This document shows, piece by piece, positions 11,101 to 22,274 of a stretch of DNA of 64,000 nucleotides; positions within the stretch are counted from its first letter, which is position 1; every line of letters begins with the position of its first letter. Source of the stretch: Zasmidium citrigriseum. Taxonomy: Eukaryota; Ascomycota; Dothideomycetes; Mycosphaerellales; Mycosphaerellaceae. The DNA lies in contig NHNW01000019.1 in the NCBI GenBank assembly GCA_002786025.1, positions 62,001 through 126,000 on the forward strand, given 5' to 3'. The notes under the pieces are model-generated. The model did not search any database and had not been told where the DNA came from. It was given only the letters and a program-made list of their open reading frames with translations. A program made the position numbers and the translations under genes.

Positions 11101-11539
11101 TCTAAGTTTTTAGTCTAGATCTAAGTTTAATTAAGACTAAAAACCCTATTAGTCTAAGCTATAGATATTTAGCTTAATTATTACGACTAAAAACGTTTAG
11201 ATATTACTACCTAGCTTAATACCGCTTCTAGTACTACTCTAAACGCCCGCTCTAATACTACTATATTCGCTACTAAGGTCTATTATCGCTAGATCGATAT
11301 ACTCGTATCCGTCTATATCGATATACGGACCGACGACGGGACTATATAAGGTAGCTATATTATTATCGACGATACTAGTAGCTATACCTCTACGATCTAT
11401 ACTAGAGACTCGCTTTATAGCGTTACCGTTATTTAGGTCTTCCTTAATTATAGCGTTATTACTACTCTACGTAATACCTCTAGCTAGCTATATCTTCTTC
11501 GTATTAAGCTAGTCGATAGCGCCTATAATCTAGGCTACT

Positions 11540-13930
11540 CTAAGAGCCTAAATATCGTCGAAGAGACTACTCTAGTTCTACTTACTCTAGCCTTAACCTT
11601 AAGTCTACGCTAGCTTCTACGGTTATATAAGACCCTTAGTAAAAAGCTTCTCTACGTAGGCGAAGAGGTTACTAACGACTTTCTTCTCGGTATAGTAGTT
11701 AGTCTCTACTAGACTAAGAGCCTTAAATATATCTCGTAAGATACGCGCTACCTTACGGTTCTAAGAGATAGTTTCTATTATAGTAGCTAGATTATAGGTT
11801 AAGTTACTATAGGCCTTAATATCGAGAGAGTAATCTAGGTTATATAACTCGTTAAGCTTATTAGTAGTAATCCCCTTACCCTTCTTCCCCTATAGGCTAA
11901 TAATTATATAATCGAGGACTATCTAGCGAAGTAGCTTCTTACCTACCTATAATAGATACTTTAACTCTAATATCTCGCGGCTATAGTTTAATATATAGGT
12001 ACCGAAGAAAGCTAGAATTAGATAGTCGACTATATAAGCGACTTAGCTAGTATCTATCTTATAGGTTACTATATAGATCGTTATACTATCCTCGATTTCC
12101 TTTATTATACGATATATAGTAGTAAAGGCTAGATCCTAGACTTCTTCGCCCTCTTTCTTACTATACTAGGCTTCCTAAGTAAATACCTTCTAGTAGATAT
12201 TCTCTATAATCTAGAAGTACTCCGTAGGCTTTAGCTTCTCGATAGCCTACTTAACGATCTCTATCTTACTTATACTTCTATCGACCTCTTCGCCCTCCTC
12301 TACCTACTAGGCGGCTATATAAGTAGTACGAGAAGTAGTCGCGAAGTTAAGCTTCTTTATATTAATAAGCTCTTATATAAATAACGCCGCTATTCGGGAC
12401 TAGTATAACCGATTTAATAGGTTACGAAGGAGATAGTACTTTAGCTTATCCTTTAATAACCCCTAGATACTAAAGTACCGCGTATCTTCCTTTACCGAAT
12501 AAGTAAGTAGTTTACCCTAGCTATTTATACTATAATAGGTCTTAGCTACTATCTTATAGGTATTAACCTCGATATAGAACAATATAGGGTATAGTATAAT
12601 AAATTCCTTATAGTCGTATACCTAGGTACTCTTAATACTCTCTACCTTTATACTACGATTACGTTTACTAGTTATTTAATCGCTATTAATAATCTAGAGC
12701 TCCTACTAGGCTATATCGTCGTCTAGATCTATCTTTATAAAGTTAATAAAGATATCGTTATAGACCTTATAGGTTCTAGTAATCGAGGACTTATTATATA
12801 TCGATACTAGTAGGGAGATAATCTCGGTCTTCTTTAGCGACTTAAGCTTAATATCTAGCTATATAAAGCGCTCCTTTATATTACTACCCTTAAATATTTC
12901 GAAGAAGGGATAGGTACTATCCTTAAAGTCGAAGTCGTCGAATATACTCTTAAGCTCGGTACTAAATATAACGTTTAAGCCTTACTCTATATAGTATAAC
13001 GTCGTTAGCTTATAGTACTAGTTATTCGTAATACTACGGATAATACTCCTCGGCGATAATAGCTTCGTTAGGTTTAGTATATCCTTCTTTAGACCCCCCG
13101 GTAGTAGCGATAGATAGATAGTAAGGTATATAGTAGTTATATTCTACTACTTAGTACTACTACTAATCTCCTAGACACCTTTACGGTTCTTAGATATATA
13201 GAAGTTATCGTATATTAGAGTCTATTAATACGTCTTTACTACCTCTACGATACGGGTACGGTTAGCTTAAGTAGTCTTCTTTACTAAACGCTAGATTATA
13301 CGAAAGGAGCTATAGAGGCCTATACTACTAAGGAGGTTAATAACTCGACGCTTAACGCTAGACACGTATAAGAATAAGCTAAATGCCTTTAACTACTAAG
13401 ATAATCTCTTTAATAAGATCGAGCGGGTAACGATCTAGGTTAAGGTAGTAATACGCTTCTATATACGCTAGTACTTATTAACTAGAATACGGCTAGCCTC
13501 GATATCCTCTACGCTAACTCGATAGTATAGTAAGACTCGCTCTAGAAGTTAGTACTAGTTTAGACAAGTCTCTTTAATTACGTTATCTATATTAGCTAGC
13601 TTCCTCTCCCTCTATTCCTCGATAGGCTCGTCTAGATTATACTTATCGAAGAATAGCTTCTATAGGCGGACTAGCTTCTTTAACTTAGACTATAGTATAT
13701 AGGTACTTATAAGCTACTCTTATAGGAATATCTTAATAAGCTTCTTTATACGAGTATAGTATATTTTAGTTCCTAGGTCGCTAACCTATATCTAAATAAA
13801 CTTATACTCGGCGATATACTTGTCCGCTATCTTCTAGCGAATCTTCTCGTACTTCGTAGGGATATCCTTTAGAGACTTACGCTAGTTTATATTACGAGCT
13901 TTACTACCCTTACCTTAGACTTTACTAGTT
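11540..13930 (-). pseudogene. Large transposon ORF relic resembling DUF6589 proteins
   Basis: On the minus strand a frame runs about 800 codons with TAA/TAG interruptions and no indel that I could see. Around 13,215-13,150 it reads IYDNFYISKNRKG followed by NITT and then LLPGGLKKDIL, which resembles the YDN-F segment and following Gly-rich turn of DUF6589 proteins common in fungal transposons. Later parts contain acidic and Lys-rich stretches (KDSTYPFFEIFKGSNIKERF). A longer N-terminal part may extend to about 14,500. It is opposite in orientation to the hAT and histone relics and lies outside the candidate inverted repeats, so it is probably a separate insertion. The family assignment rests on short motifs read by eye. 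Confidence 0.45.
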
Positions 13931-15057
13931 AAAGGCGTAGGTCGAGGCTTATCCTCCTAGTCCGTATTAATATTGTCTTCGTCTCTATAATTAGTAGCTC
14001 TCTAGCTACGCTCCTTAGCCTCGATATTATTATCGCTTAATTCCCCGCCTTAAGGCTTATCCTCCTACTAGTCCTTATTAGTCTCTTTACTACTCTCTAT
14101 ATACGAGATAACCTTCTAAGTACGCGAGGGCTACTAGCGCTAGGCTAGCTACTACTAGGCTAGCTACTCTCGAGCTAGCTAGTCTTAAGCTAGCTACTTA
14201 CCTTATTACTTAGCTAATATTATACCTTATTACTAAGCCTAAGCTAGCTAAGTCGACTAGGCTACCGCCCTATCGCGCTTAATACGTTCGAGCGTCTTAC
14301 CTATATTAGAACTAAGATCTATACTTCTAAGAGGGTCGACTAGTCTACTACTACGAGGTAGAGTTACTAGTACTATATTAAGAGGGTCGTTAGGTAACTT
14401 AAGATCCTATAGAGTACCCTCCTTAGGCTAGTCGAGTATATTAGTATTATCTACTATATTAGGTAACGACTTAGAGGTGTCTCGCGGTATATTAGTAGGT
14501 ATTAGTAGTAAGTTTAGCGATATCGAGGCGGCTAAATCTAAATATCGAAGGTTTAATCTTATAGATTATAAAATTAGGTAATAACTATACCTTAAAATCG
14601 CTAGAGGGTCGTTAAATAGACTAGTAAGTAGTTCTAGATGCCTTTAGAGTAGGTTGTAGTACCTTACTATCGCCGTCGATTTGCCCTCTAAGTCTATATA
14701 GTAAGAAGGACGAGGATTAAGAGCCTATAGTTTATAGTAATATAATTAGACGCGTCTAGTTACCCTCTACTATACGTCGCGTAGGCGATTCTAGAAGGTT
14801 AGTAAATAGGTGTGTTTACTAGCCTATAGCTAGCCGTAGGCGGGCTTCCGAAATAAGTTATTATACGATAACGCCTTATCGTACTAATATAATTTTTATA
14901 CTATTAAATTCGTAATTACGCGCTCTATAAGCTCTAACCGTCGAGTTAATAGGTAGATAGCGTAGTGTGGAGTTGATATTTTGCGAAGGGTGTTTGGGCA
15001 GACTAGTGCGTTTTGGCTTCAGACCCGCTGCGCGGATCAAGGGGGTAGGTGGTGTTG

Positions 15058-15088
15058 TGATTGGCTGGCTGGCTGGCTGGCTTGGCAA
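15058..15088. repeat. (GGCT)n short tandem repeat
   Basis: About five GGCT units sit just outside the RIP island, some 80 bp upstream of the first ATG of the next gene, next to ATTGG (an inverted CCAAT box). CA and TG dinucleotides are normal from here on. Confidence 0.7.
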
Positions 15089-15165
15089 GTTGATCCGTGC
15101 GCGGGTCTGAAGTTGGAGATAGAGTGAAACGCCAGGCGTCTGGACAAGACGACAGGACAACAAGC

Positions 15166-16584
15166 ATGGCAATGGCAAGCCCGGAACTGCCCAGCCTGGA
15201 GCTTCCAACTCCGCCTCAGACTCAGCAGCAGAAGCCGAAGCGTCCTCAGAAATCACGGCTTCCTCGTCCAACGGCTTCATCTCGCGGCTTCCATATCCAC
15301 GCCGGTTCGCCAGCAAGTGCCAGGACGGAAAGCATTGGCTTCCTTCATTTGCCAGACCACGTTCGGACTCGCATCTACGAGTTGGCCATCTACGGTCATG
15401 ACCGGGGTGCAGTGTTTCTACCTCGTGCACTTCCACGCAAGGTCGTTCCAGGCGTAGACGACGTGGACATCCAATTTGCGGACGGACATGACGATGAGGA
15501 ACAAGTGGGAGACCGAGGTGTCGACGGCAGATCCATACGTTGCGAACCCATCTCTGAGGACTCTGCCGCGTCTGGATTGTGGGTGCAAGAACTGGATCTT
15601 TCGGAAGCCACCTTCCGCGCGCTTGGATTGACCCTCCATTCGGTCAGCTTGATGACGGATGAGGACCTTCTCGAATTTCTCAACGATGACGAGCTTCCAT
15701 TCGACGAGAAAAGCGATAACGCGAGCTCGAGCATTGCTAGCAATAGCGACAGCGACCATGACAGCCTCAACGACAGTGATCGAGTCCTCGACAGCCAACC
15801 GAATGTTGAGGATTACTTGTTGGATCTTGTCTTCAGGGACGACCCTGTCCATCCCAGATTTGAAGGATGCTTGTGTAGCTGCCATCAGTCGGAGAACGAC
15901 CAGTCCGACGATGAGGATGAAGATTCGGATTGCGAGTGTGGAGATGCCGACTGCCGCGTCTGTTGCGATCTTCCTGCACATTTCGAGACCTCGAGAAACG
16001 ATGATAAACCTCTGATCAATGTATTTGCAACGGGGGAGCATGGTGACGAAGACGACGAAGAGCACGATGATACCCTCGAGCTCAACGGAATGGTGTACGA
16101 TGCGAAAGAACCGGCCATCCTGCTGGCTTGCAAGGAGATTCGCGAACAGTGCAGGTCCATCTACTATGCACGCAATTCCTTCTCCTGGCGGTTCTCCTGG
16201 ACGGATTACGCACGGTCCTGCCTCCGCTTCAAGTCCTGGCTGAAGTCTGTACCCACGACTGATCTCCCTTTCCTGACGAAAATCACTTTTCAGGGACGAC
16301 ATGTCATCGAGGAGGGAGCTGACTTCTCCATCGACATCGACCTATTGGAAGAGTATCCCTTCTTCGAGACAAGCGCCTACGCCGCCGCCGAACGAGATCA
16401 GGCAGATGCCGACATCGCTTCTTTCATCAACCGTGAGATGGCATCATATCTCTGGTTGATGGCACAGTCTTCGAGTACGCGGCCTTCGTTCACCGTTGGG
16501 CATCTCTGCGAGCTGGCAAACATCTTCGTGCAGGGCATGCATAGGTCAGTCAATGACGGCCACGTCATGATGAATGCACAATAA
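15166..16584 (+). CDS. F-box-like fungal protein with acidic Cys-rich centre
   Basis: A single-exon frame encodes 472 residues from ATG 15166 (MAMASPEL). The frame stays open upstream only through a GTG, so the ATG is preferred. The N-terminus is Pro/Gln-rich. At about residues 75-100 lies FLHLPDHVRTRIYELAIYG, the fungal F-box-like or 2EXR-type opening where an LPxxxRxxIYELA helix precedes a domain of unknown partner. The centre is very acidic (Asp/Ser runs) with a Cys cluster (CLCSCH, CECGDADCRVCC) that might bind metal. The C-terminal half has ILLACKEIREQCRSIYY, typical of these proteins. If it is a true F-box protein it would recruit substrates to an SCF ubiquitin ligase, but the F-box itself is weak. 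It lies 200 bp from the RIP boundary and shows no RIP itself. Confidence 0.75.
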   Translation: MAMASPELPSLELPTPPQTQQQKPKRPQKSRLPRPTASSRGFHIHAGSPASARTESIGFLHLPDHVRTRIYELAIYGHDRGAVFLPRALPRKVVPGVDDVDIQFADGHDDEEQVGDRGVDGRSIRCEPISEDSAASGLWVQELDLSEATFRALGLTLHSVSLMTDEDLLEFLNDDELPFDEKSDNASSSIASNSDSDHDSLNDSDRVLDSQPNVEDYLLDLVFRDDPVHPRFEGCLCSCHQSENDQSDDEDEDSDCECGDADCRVCCDLPAHFETSRNDDKPLINVFATGEHGDEDDEEHDDTLELNGMVYDAKEPAILLACKEIREQCRSIYYARNSFSWRFSWTDYARSCLRFKSWLKSVPTTDLPFLTKITFQGRHVIEEGADFSIDIDLLEEYPFFETSAYAAAERDQADADIASFINREMASYLWLMAQSSSTRPSFTVGHLCELANIFVQGMHRSVNDGHVMMNAQ

Positions 16585-17251
16585 CAAGGTCGCAGGGACG
16601 CAGGTGGCTCTGTGAGCGATGACTCCCACGCATTACGCCGCATTCTAAGTCCTCTCTTCTGATCCGACGACGGCATACGTTTGATGAACGTGGACGGCGT
16701 TAATGAGGGCTCGACGGTTGGCTTGTGCACGGCTTACAGAGGTCCGTAATAGCATGTGATGTATCGGGATGAGGACATGGCTCGTGTGTATGAAGGGTAA
16801 GCATACATGCACAGGCATGCGCGGAGGCAAGCACAAATGTAAGTATGACTCCTGTCTTTCACTTGCCATTCAACAGCACGGTGATATAGTCACCGACGTT
16901 CCAGCATGTTTCTCGCCATCAGATCCACTTTCGGCATACAGGTTGCAAAGCTAGTGGCACGGAAGAGCCCTTATGAATGAAAAATTGAAGGAGCATCAGC
17001 GTTATAGGCCAAGGCGAGTGACATTTGCCCAATCACACGGCAAACACGGCATGCGAGGGCCCCGATAAAAGCGGATTTAGCTGCGGACTTAGAATCCCCC
17101 GGGCGGGCCTTCTCAAAGAAGACTGCAAGCGCGGCTTTTTGTTTAAGACCATTGGAAAGAGCCTATATCGGCGCCCGGTACACTACATATACGAAGACCC
17201 TTGAGAATCGCATGTTTTTTGAGATGGCTGAGCAGACAGAAAACATTGACG
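16585..17251. other. Intergenic, no gene seen
   Basis: Only short overlapping frames without codon character. It includes a GATAAAA element near 17,064 and a GGGCGGGCC GC box near 17,101 upstream of the transporter gene, which could be promoter elements but are not diagnostic. Confidence 0.6.
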
Positions 17252-18914
17252 ATGAGCGATACCGAAAACGAGAACGCAGCGGAGAACATCGCAGACAAAG
17301 AGAAAGGCAAGGTGCCGGAGGAGTCGAAAGATGAGAACCTGGTGAGCAGAAGGAGTTGATATTTACCATATGCGGAATGTGCTAACATTAGACCTTAGGT
17401 GACTTGGGATGGGCCAGATGATCAAGCGAATCCAAAGAATTGGTCATTCAAACGACGATGGCTGGCAACGGGACTGGTATCGCTCATTACGTTCATGACG
17501 CCCATTGTTTCGTCCATGATCGCGCCGGCGGAGCACCAGATTGGCGATGACCTGGATGTTCACTCCCAGTTCCAGCTTTCACTGATCTTCTCGATCTTCC
17601 TTCTGGCCTTCGTTGTCGGACCGCTTTTCATAGCGCCGTCGAGTGAGGTATGCTTCGCCTCGCCCATTTTCATAGCCACTGCTGACGAGACGTTAGATCT
17701 GGGGCCGTGTCATCGTCCTACAGCTATCCAATGTCTGGTTTCTGATCTGGAATCTGGCATGTGGCTTCGCGCAGAACGAGGCCGAGATGCTGGCTTTCCG
17801 CTTCATCAGTGGACTGGGTGGTTGTGCGCCGCAGACTGTTGGCGGAGGTGTGCTGAGCGACCTCTGGCGCGCTGATGAGAGAGGTATGGCCGTCGCATTG
17901 TATTCCCTCGCGCCCATCCTTGGTCCAGCCCTGGGTCCTATCATTGGAGCCTGGATCGCCGAACTGTCGACATGGCGATGGTGCTTTTGGTCTGTCACGA
18001 TATTCGGGGTCTGCGTCCAAGTCTTGATCTACTTCACCTTACTCGAGACCTATGGACCTCGGATCTTGTACTGGAAGGCAGAGAAGCTCCGCAAGGAGAC
18101 GGGCAACCAGGACCTGAGGACGGAGTACGAGCTGCAGGAACGCACGCGTCTAGGCATATTCCAACACGCCTTTATCCGACCCATCAAGCTGCTCGCCACA
18201 CAACCAATTGTGCAATTCCTGGCTCTATACCAGTCTCTAATCTACGGCATCATCTACATCATGCTCTCCACCTTCCCGGACGTCTGGACAGACATCTACC
18301 ACGAGTCCGTCGGCATCGGCGGCCTCAACTACATCTCCATCATGGTCGGCTTCACGCTCGGCGCCCAGACCGGCGGCCACTTCGTCGACTTCGCCTACCA
18401 TCGTCTATCGAAGAGACACCCTGACGGCAAGGGACGACCGGAGTTCCGCGTGCCCATCATCTTCATCGCTACGGCGTGCGTCGCGGGTGGGCTGTTCATG
18501 TACGGCTGGTCGGCGCAGGCTCATACCCACTGGATTGTTCCTAACATTGGCGCGGCGATCTTCTCGATGGGGAGCATGTTTGTTATGACGGGGTTGCAGA
18601 CGTATGTTATTGATGCGTATGGGGTCTTCTCGGCGAGTGCGATTGGGTGTACGGCTATGGCGAGGAGTTTGACGGGCTTTGGGTGAGTTCTGATCCTTGT
18701 GAACATGTCAAGAGTGTCTTTACTGACATTGATGATCAATAGCTTTCCGCTCTTCGCGCCGCCTATGTACGACGCCCTTGGACAAGGATGGGGGAACAGT
18801 GTCCTAGCTTTTGCGGCTCTGGCGATCGGATATCCTGGTGCTTGCGTGCTTTGGTTCTTTGGGAAGAGGCTGAGGGAGGCGAGCCCGTATGCTGCGAACA
18901 GGGAGGGGGATTGA
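17252..18914 (+). CDS. MFS transporter, DHA1 drug:H+ antiporter type
   Basis: Four exons: 17252-17341, 17399-17647, 17697-18682, 18743-18914, giving 498 residues. All introns are GT-AG, 49-60 bp, and joins keep the frame (phases 0, 0, 2). The protein opens with a charged cytosolic tail, then VTWDGPDDQANPKNWS, the signature just before TM1 of fungal DHA1 exporters. The second exon join creates SEIWGR, the loop 2-3 motif A. GPALGPIIGAWI fits the TM5 antiporter motif, and about twelve hydrophobic segments follow. Such proteins expel toxins, fungicides, polyamines or metabolites across the plasma membrane in exchange for protons. No biosynthetic genes adjoin it, so the substrate is unknown. Two out-of-frame ATGs (17212, 17224) precede the chosen start. 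Confidence 0.9.
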
Positions 18915-20042
18915 AGATGGAGGGTATGGATATCACTGGGACCTGCAATCATGGAATGGACGAGGAGCACCTCGCCTGGATCTGTCGGAGGAGTGACGGG
19001 TGAGGTCAGACATGCCTCGCAACTTCCCGCGATGTCAATCCTACCACTCACGAGCACTCGTCCCGATCTTCTTGACGGCGCCCACAACGACGAGCATGCT
19101 TTGACGACACGACGCAAGGGCATCGTGCCGATAGTCCACCGCCAACTCGTATCATCGAAGATGGCTTCTCACATGCAGCAAGCCATCGATCGATGGCGTC
19201 CAGACGATGGTTTCAATGCTAGCATGAGCACCCAGGCAGCAGAATTCCAACCTCTTATGCACCCGCCGGGAGGGAAGGTGGCTGGATGGGCGACTATGTA
19301 GCTCGAGGCCCACAGCCAAGCTATGAATAGCAAAGCGTTCGAGATAGATCGCCCGCTTGGGAGTGATGATGTCGTCGTAACAAGACATATCTCCCATGTC
19401 TACAGTAGTAGAGAAGTCAATGCTTCATATCAATGGCAATGGAACGCTGACATATCCGACCCTATTGTCGATCAATGCTCGGAGGCTGCGCCGAGTCGGC
19501 CGACTTGTGCCGAGTAGGAAGAAGCATAGCACCTTTTACCCACAAAAACGAACGTAGAAAAGCGTGTAGAGTTCCGGAATTCTGCTGCCTTGAGGCTTTG
19601 ATTCCATGAAGCCAATGGGAACCCACGTGCCGGCAGCAAGAGTCTTTCAAGCGTTGCCTCAATGGGTAGCTTCGTGCAGTCAAAATGCCCGTGATTGGAT
19701 CACGACGATGTATAATGGGCTCGATGTGCAGTATGTGTTGCTGAAAAGAGCGACTGTGGGGTCCGTTTTGTGTTTCGAGATACGAGAAAGTGAGTAGTGA
19801 GTGACGAAGTCAATGGGTGCTTCGCCTCACAGTCCAAGCTAAGAATCCTTCGTCTATGTGGAGGAGACTTGCAGTGCACCTCGATCCAGCGGGACAGTGT
19901 TTGAGGGCTCCAGTAGAGATATACTTGAGTAGATAGGTACATATCTCTCTGCCTGGGCTGCTCTTTTCGTTGCTGCCTTGTCCCGTCCTCGCTCGCTTTG
20001 TTCATTCACTTACCACTCATCAGGCATCCAGCCACGCCAAGC
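18915..20042. other. Intergenic, no supported gene
   Basis: Several overlapping short frames of 60-116 codons occur on both strands, none with domain-like composition or consistent splice structure. No tRNA or structured RNA was recognised. Confidence 0.55.
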
Positions 20043-21005
20043 ATGGGTCAGACCGAGTACTACGCTACTGCCGCTTACGGCAAAGGCAGTGGCAGTGGCA
20101 GCAGCATCGCGGCCGAAACAGGCACTCAGTTGCGTGCCAGAGCACCATACAGAATCCGACACCGTGGCGTCTTCATCGGTCTGATTTCCACGATCTTCGT
20201 CATGTGCCTCGCGCACTTGATCCTGGGAATTTACATCTCTGTCGCCGTCGATCCGGATGCCGCATACTATGACTATGCGACGCAGACGAATTATTCGCAG
20301 GGCGAGTTGATCTCGCAGGTGTAAGTTCCCGTTCCGCCACTTCCCAATACTGAAAACCTGGTCATGAGGATGCTGATGAAATTGTTGATATCCAGGGCCC
20401 TCTGCTTCTTTTGGATCACGATTCCGGCCGTCCTCACAGGCCTGAGTCTCTTCGAATTGATCCAGATCTCCCAGAGACGACTCCCGTCGAAGTGGATTGC
20501 CGCCTCTGCGTTCGTGGCTTGCGTTCTCTGGTGTGTACAGATGACGCTCGAGGGCGTTTGTGTTTGGGACTCGGGGGATGCTGCGCTTTCCGCCGAAGGC
20601 TTGTGTCCTTGGAGTTATTCGTCGAGTGGTTGGACTGATTCGGATGTTTTGCAAACGGTGTGGTTTACGCCTTGGGTCATTCTGCCGGTGATTTCGATGT
20701 GAGTTGATAGTGTTTATGTGAGATTGTTGAGTGGATGCTGACTTGTTGCTTGCAGGTACATTGTGTACTTCTCCGTCGGGATGAGGGCTGTTGTGATTGA
20801 TAAGAGGGATCGCAAGGAGCAGAATGCGGTTGTTGTGGCGAAGGCGGATTCGCTGTCGCTGCACACGCTTTCGACCTCGCCCGTTGCTGAGACTCTTGGA
20901 ACTTCGACGATTCACCCAGGCACTCGCGCTGTGAGCACGCGACCTCCAAGCTACTTCTCAGAGGGGGCCAACTCATTCGATTCGTACGATGTCAAGAAGG
21001 ACTAG
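20043..21005 (+). CDS. Small four-TM membrane protein, function unknown
   Basis: Three exons: 20043-20320, 20396-20698, 20756-21005 (276 residues; introns phase 2, 75 and 57 bp). The donors are GTAAGT and GTGAGT. The N-terminus is Gly/Ser-rich and cytosolic-looking, followed by four hydrophobic segments: GVFIGLISTIFVMCLAHLIL, ALCFFWITIPAVLTGLSLF, WIAASAFVACVLWCVQMTL and TVWFTPWVILPVISMYIVYF. A Ser/Thr-rich tail of about 75 residues ends FDSYDVKKD. The join at 20320/20396 gives SQV-ALCFF, and the next restores ISM-YIVYF, so the model is internally consistent. I do not recognise the family. The topology is MARVEL-like but no motif confirms it. Confidence 0.75.
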
Positions 21006-21151
21006 CAGATCGCACCGAATCTGAATGACTCGTAGGAGGGTGGTCAGTACGATAATGAGTAAATGACTTACTGAGGGTGTTGGAAGACTTGTTATATAAT
21101 CCGCAAAGTACAAAGGGAATCTCGCGCTTTGAATATGTACATGCCTTTCCT

Positions 21152-21953
21152 CTATACCACCGATCGGTCTAATGGAGCCACATCGTCGTAGGACTTGCGG
21201 GCCCTCACCGCAGTTGGGCCGCCAAGTTCCTTCTCCAGACCATCTTCAAAGTAACGTGTGACCGCGGGCTGTGAACTGTTAGTAAAGAGTACAGTAATGA
21301 CGGACCATGGCTTGGCAACGTACTCGGTCCGGATAGTATCTGTAGACAACACCGCATAGAACGCCAACAGAAGCGATGAAGGTGCCAAGAAGGACTGCAC
21401 CCCAGCCTGGCTTGAAGTGCGTGTACTCTTCTGGGGAGAAGATGCCGAGGATATCGTTGTCTTCGTGGACGGTCTCGCCGTAGTTGCGTCGTTCTTGAGG
21501 ATCCCACCTGGCGATGTTAGAACCTAGGCCGCGATACCATGTTTGCTCCATGTGACATACCAGTCGGCGTATGGGTCACGGAACTGCCTCTTGATGGGCA
21601 GCGCAGATGTGAGCGATGGGTCTGGGTAGTTTCCGTTCTGCACAGAGTCCTTGTTAGCCTTATTTCCTGTGCTTCTCCCGTTCTTCCCATCATTCTTATC
21701 CAACCATCCCCAATGCCGCCTGTCATCTTCGCTTCCTCCAGGTTGCGCATACCATATTCGGGTCCTCGCCAGTCTGAAAGTGCAAATCTTCGGAGCCCTG
21801 CTCTGCTTCGGTGGCAGGCTTCGCGTCGGTCGCTGGTCTTTGGACTGCAGACGCATAGCATCGCTGGGCGAGGGGGGTGATGCGGGAGCTGGTCGAAGGG
21901 CGGACGAACTGGGCGCGCGGCGCCAGGCGGAGGGCGGACCTGAAGCTCGCCAT
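21152..21953 (-). CDS. NADH:ubiquinone oxidoreductase subunit NDUFB8 (ASHI)
   Basis: Four exons on the minus strand: 21753-21953, 21561-21637, 21324-21507, 21152-21268, encoding 192 residues. The N-terminus MASFRSALRLAPRAQF with RCYAS is a mitochondrial presequence. Exon joins give NGNYPDP and DPYADWWDPQERRNYGE, the conserved NDUFB8 core, then one TM (GWGAVLLGTFIASVGVLCGVVY) before YYPDRPAV and a hydrophilic tail. It is an accessory subunit of the complex I membrane arm at the inner mitochondrial membrane. Length is normal for the family (about 160-200). It is divergent from SWR1, sharing a promoter of about 320 bp. The longer frame beginning at 22,070 uses a GTG, so ATG 21953 is chosen. Confidence 0.92.
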
Positions 21954-22274
21954 GGCTGCGTGGTGAGCTCCAGATGTCGTTGCTGGCAGTGGTGAAGGTG
22001 GAGTAGCGGCGGCGGGCTCAATGGACGGCGGAGTGAAGCTACGGGCGATGTCAGGATGCGTGCTTGGCACTCCGCGCTAAAACTCGGTCGCGCCTTCCCC
22101 AAAGTCTAAGAAGTGCACCTCCGACGGCAGGAAGAAACATTCATCCAACACACGACAGGACAGCACCTTCCATCCACCACGAACTGCCGCCTGCAACGCC
22201 GAGCGCTCGCCCATCGCATGGTCCGACCCGTCCGCCTTTCGTGATGTTGAGCGAGCGATTATTAGCTGGAGGTG
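21954..22274. promoter_or_regulatory. Shared divergent promoter of NDUFB8 and SWR1
   Basis: 321 bp separate the two start codons. No obvious TATA box is seen on either side, in keeping with housekeeping genes. No gene fits inside. Confidence 0.6.

Larger units (their letters stand above)
1..14960. mobile_element. RIP-saturated transposon island
   Basis: In the first 600 bases I count only three CA/TG dinucleotides, and the same depletion holds to about 14,960, where normal composition resumes abruptly. CpG, CpC and CpT are kept, so GC content is only moderately reduced and the text becomes rich in TAG, CTA and TAC. This is the expected end state of RIP acting on CpA. Stop codons in the relic frames are TAA or TAG and almost never TGA, because TG has been removed. 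Reading TAA/TAG as former Gln or Trp codons recovers several long coding relics, listed separately. Stretches 1-2,100 and 14,000-14,900 gave me nothing interpretable. The whole block looks transcriptionally dead. Element boundaries and target-site duplications were not resolved. Confidence 0.93.

Noticed and set aside
15418..16302. 294-codon minus-strand frame across the F-box-like gene
   Set aside because: Antisense shadow of a gene with normal codon use; no domain.
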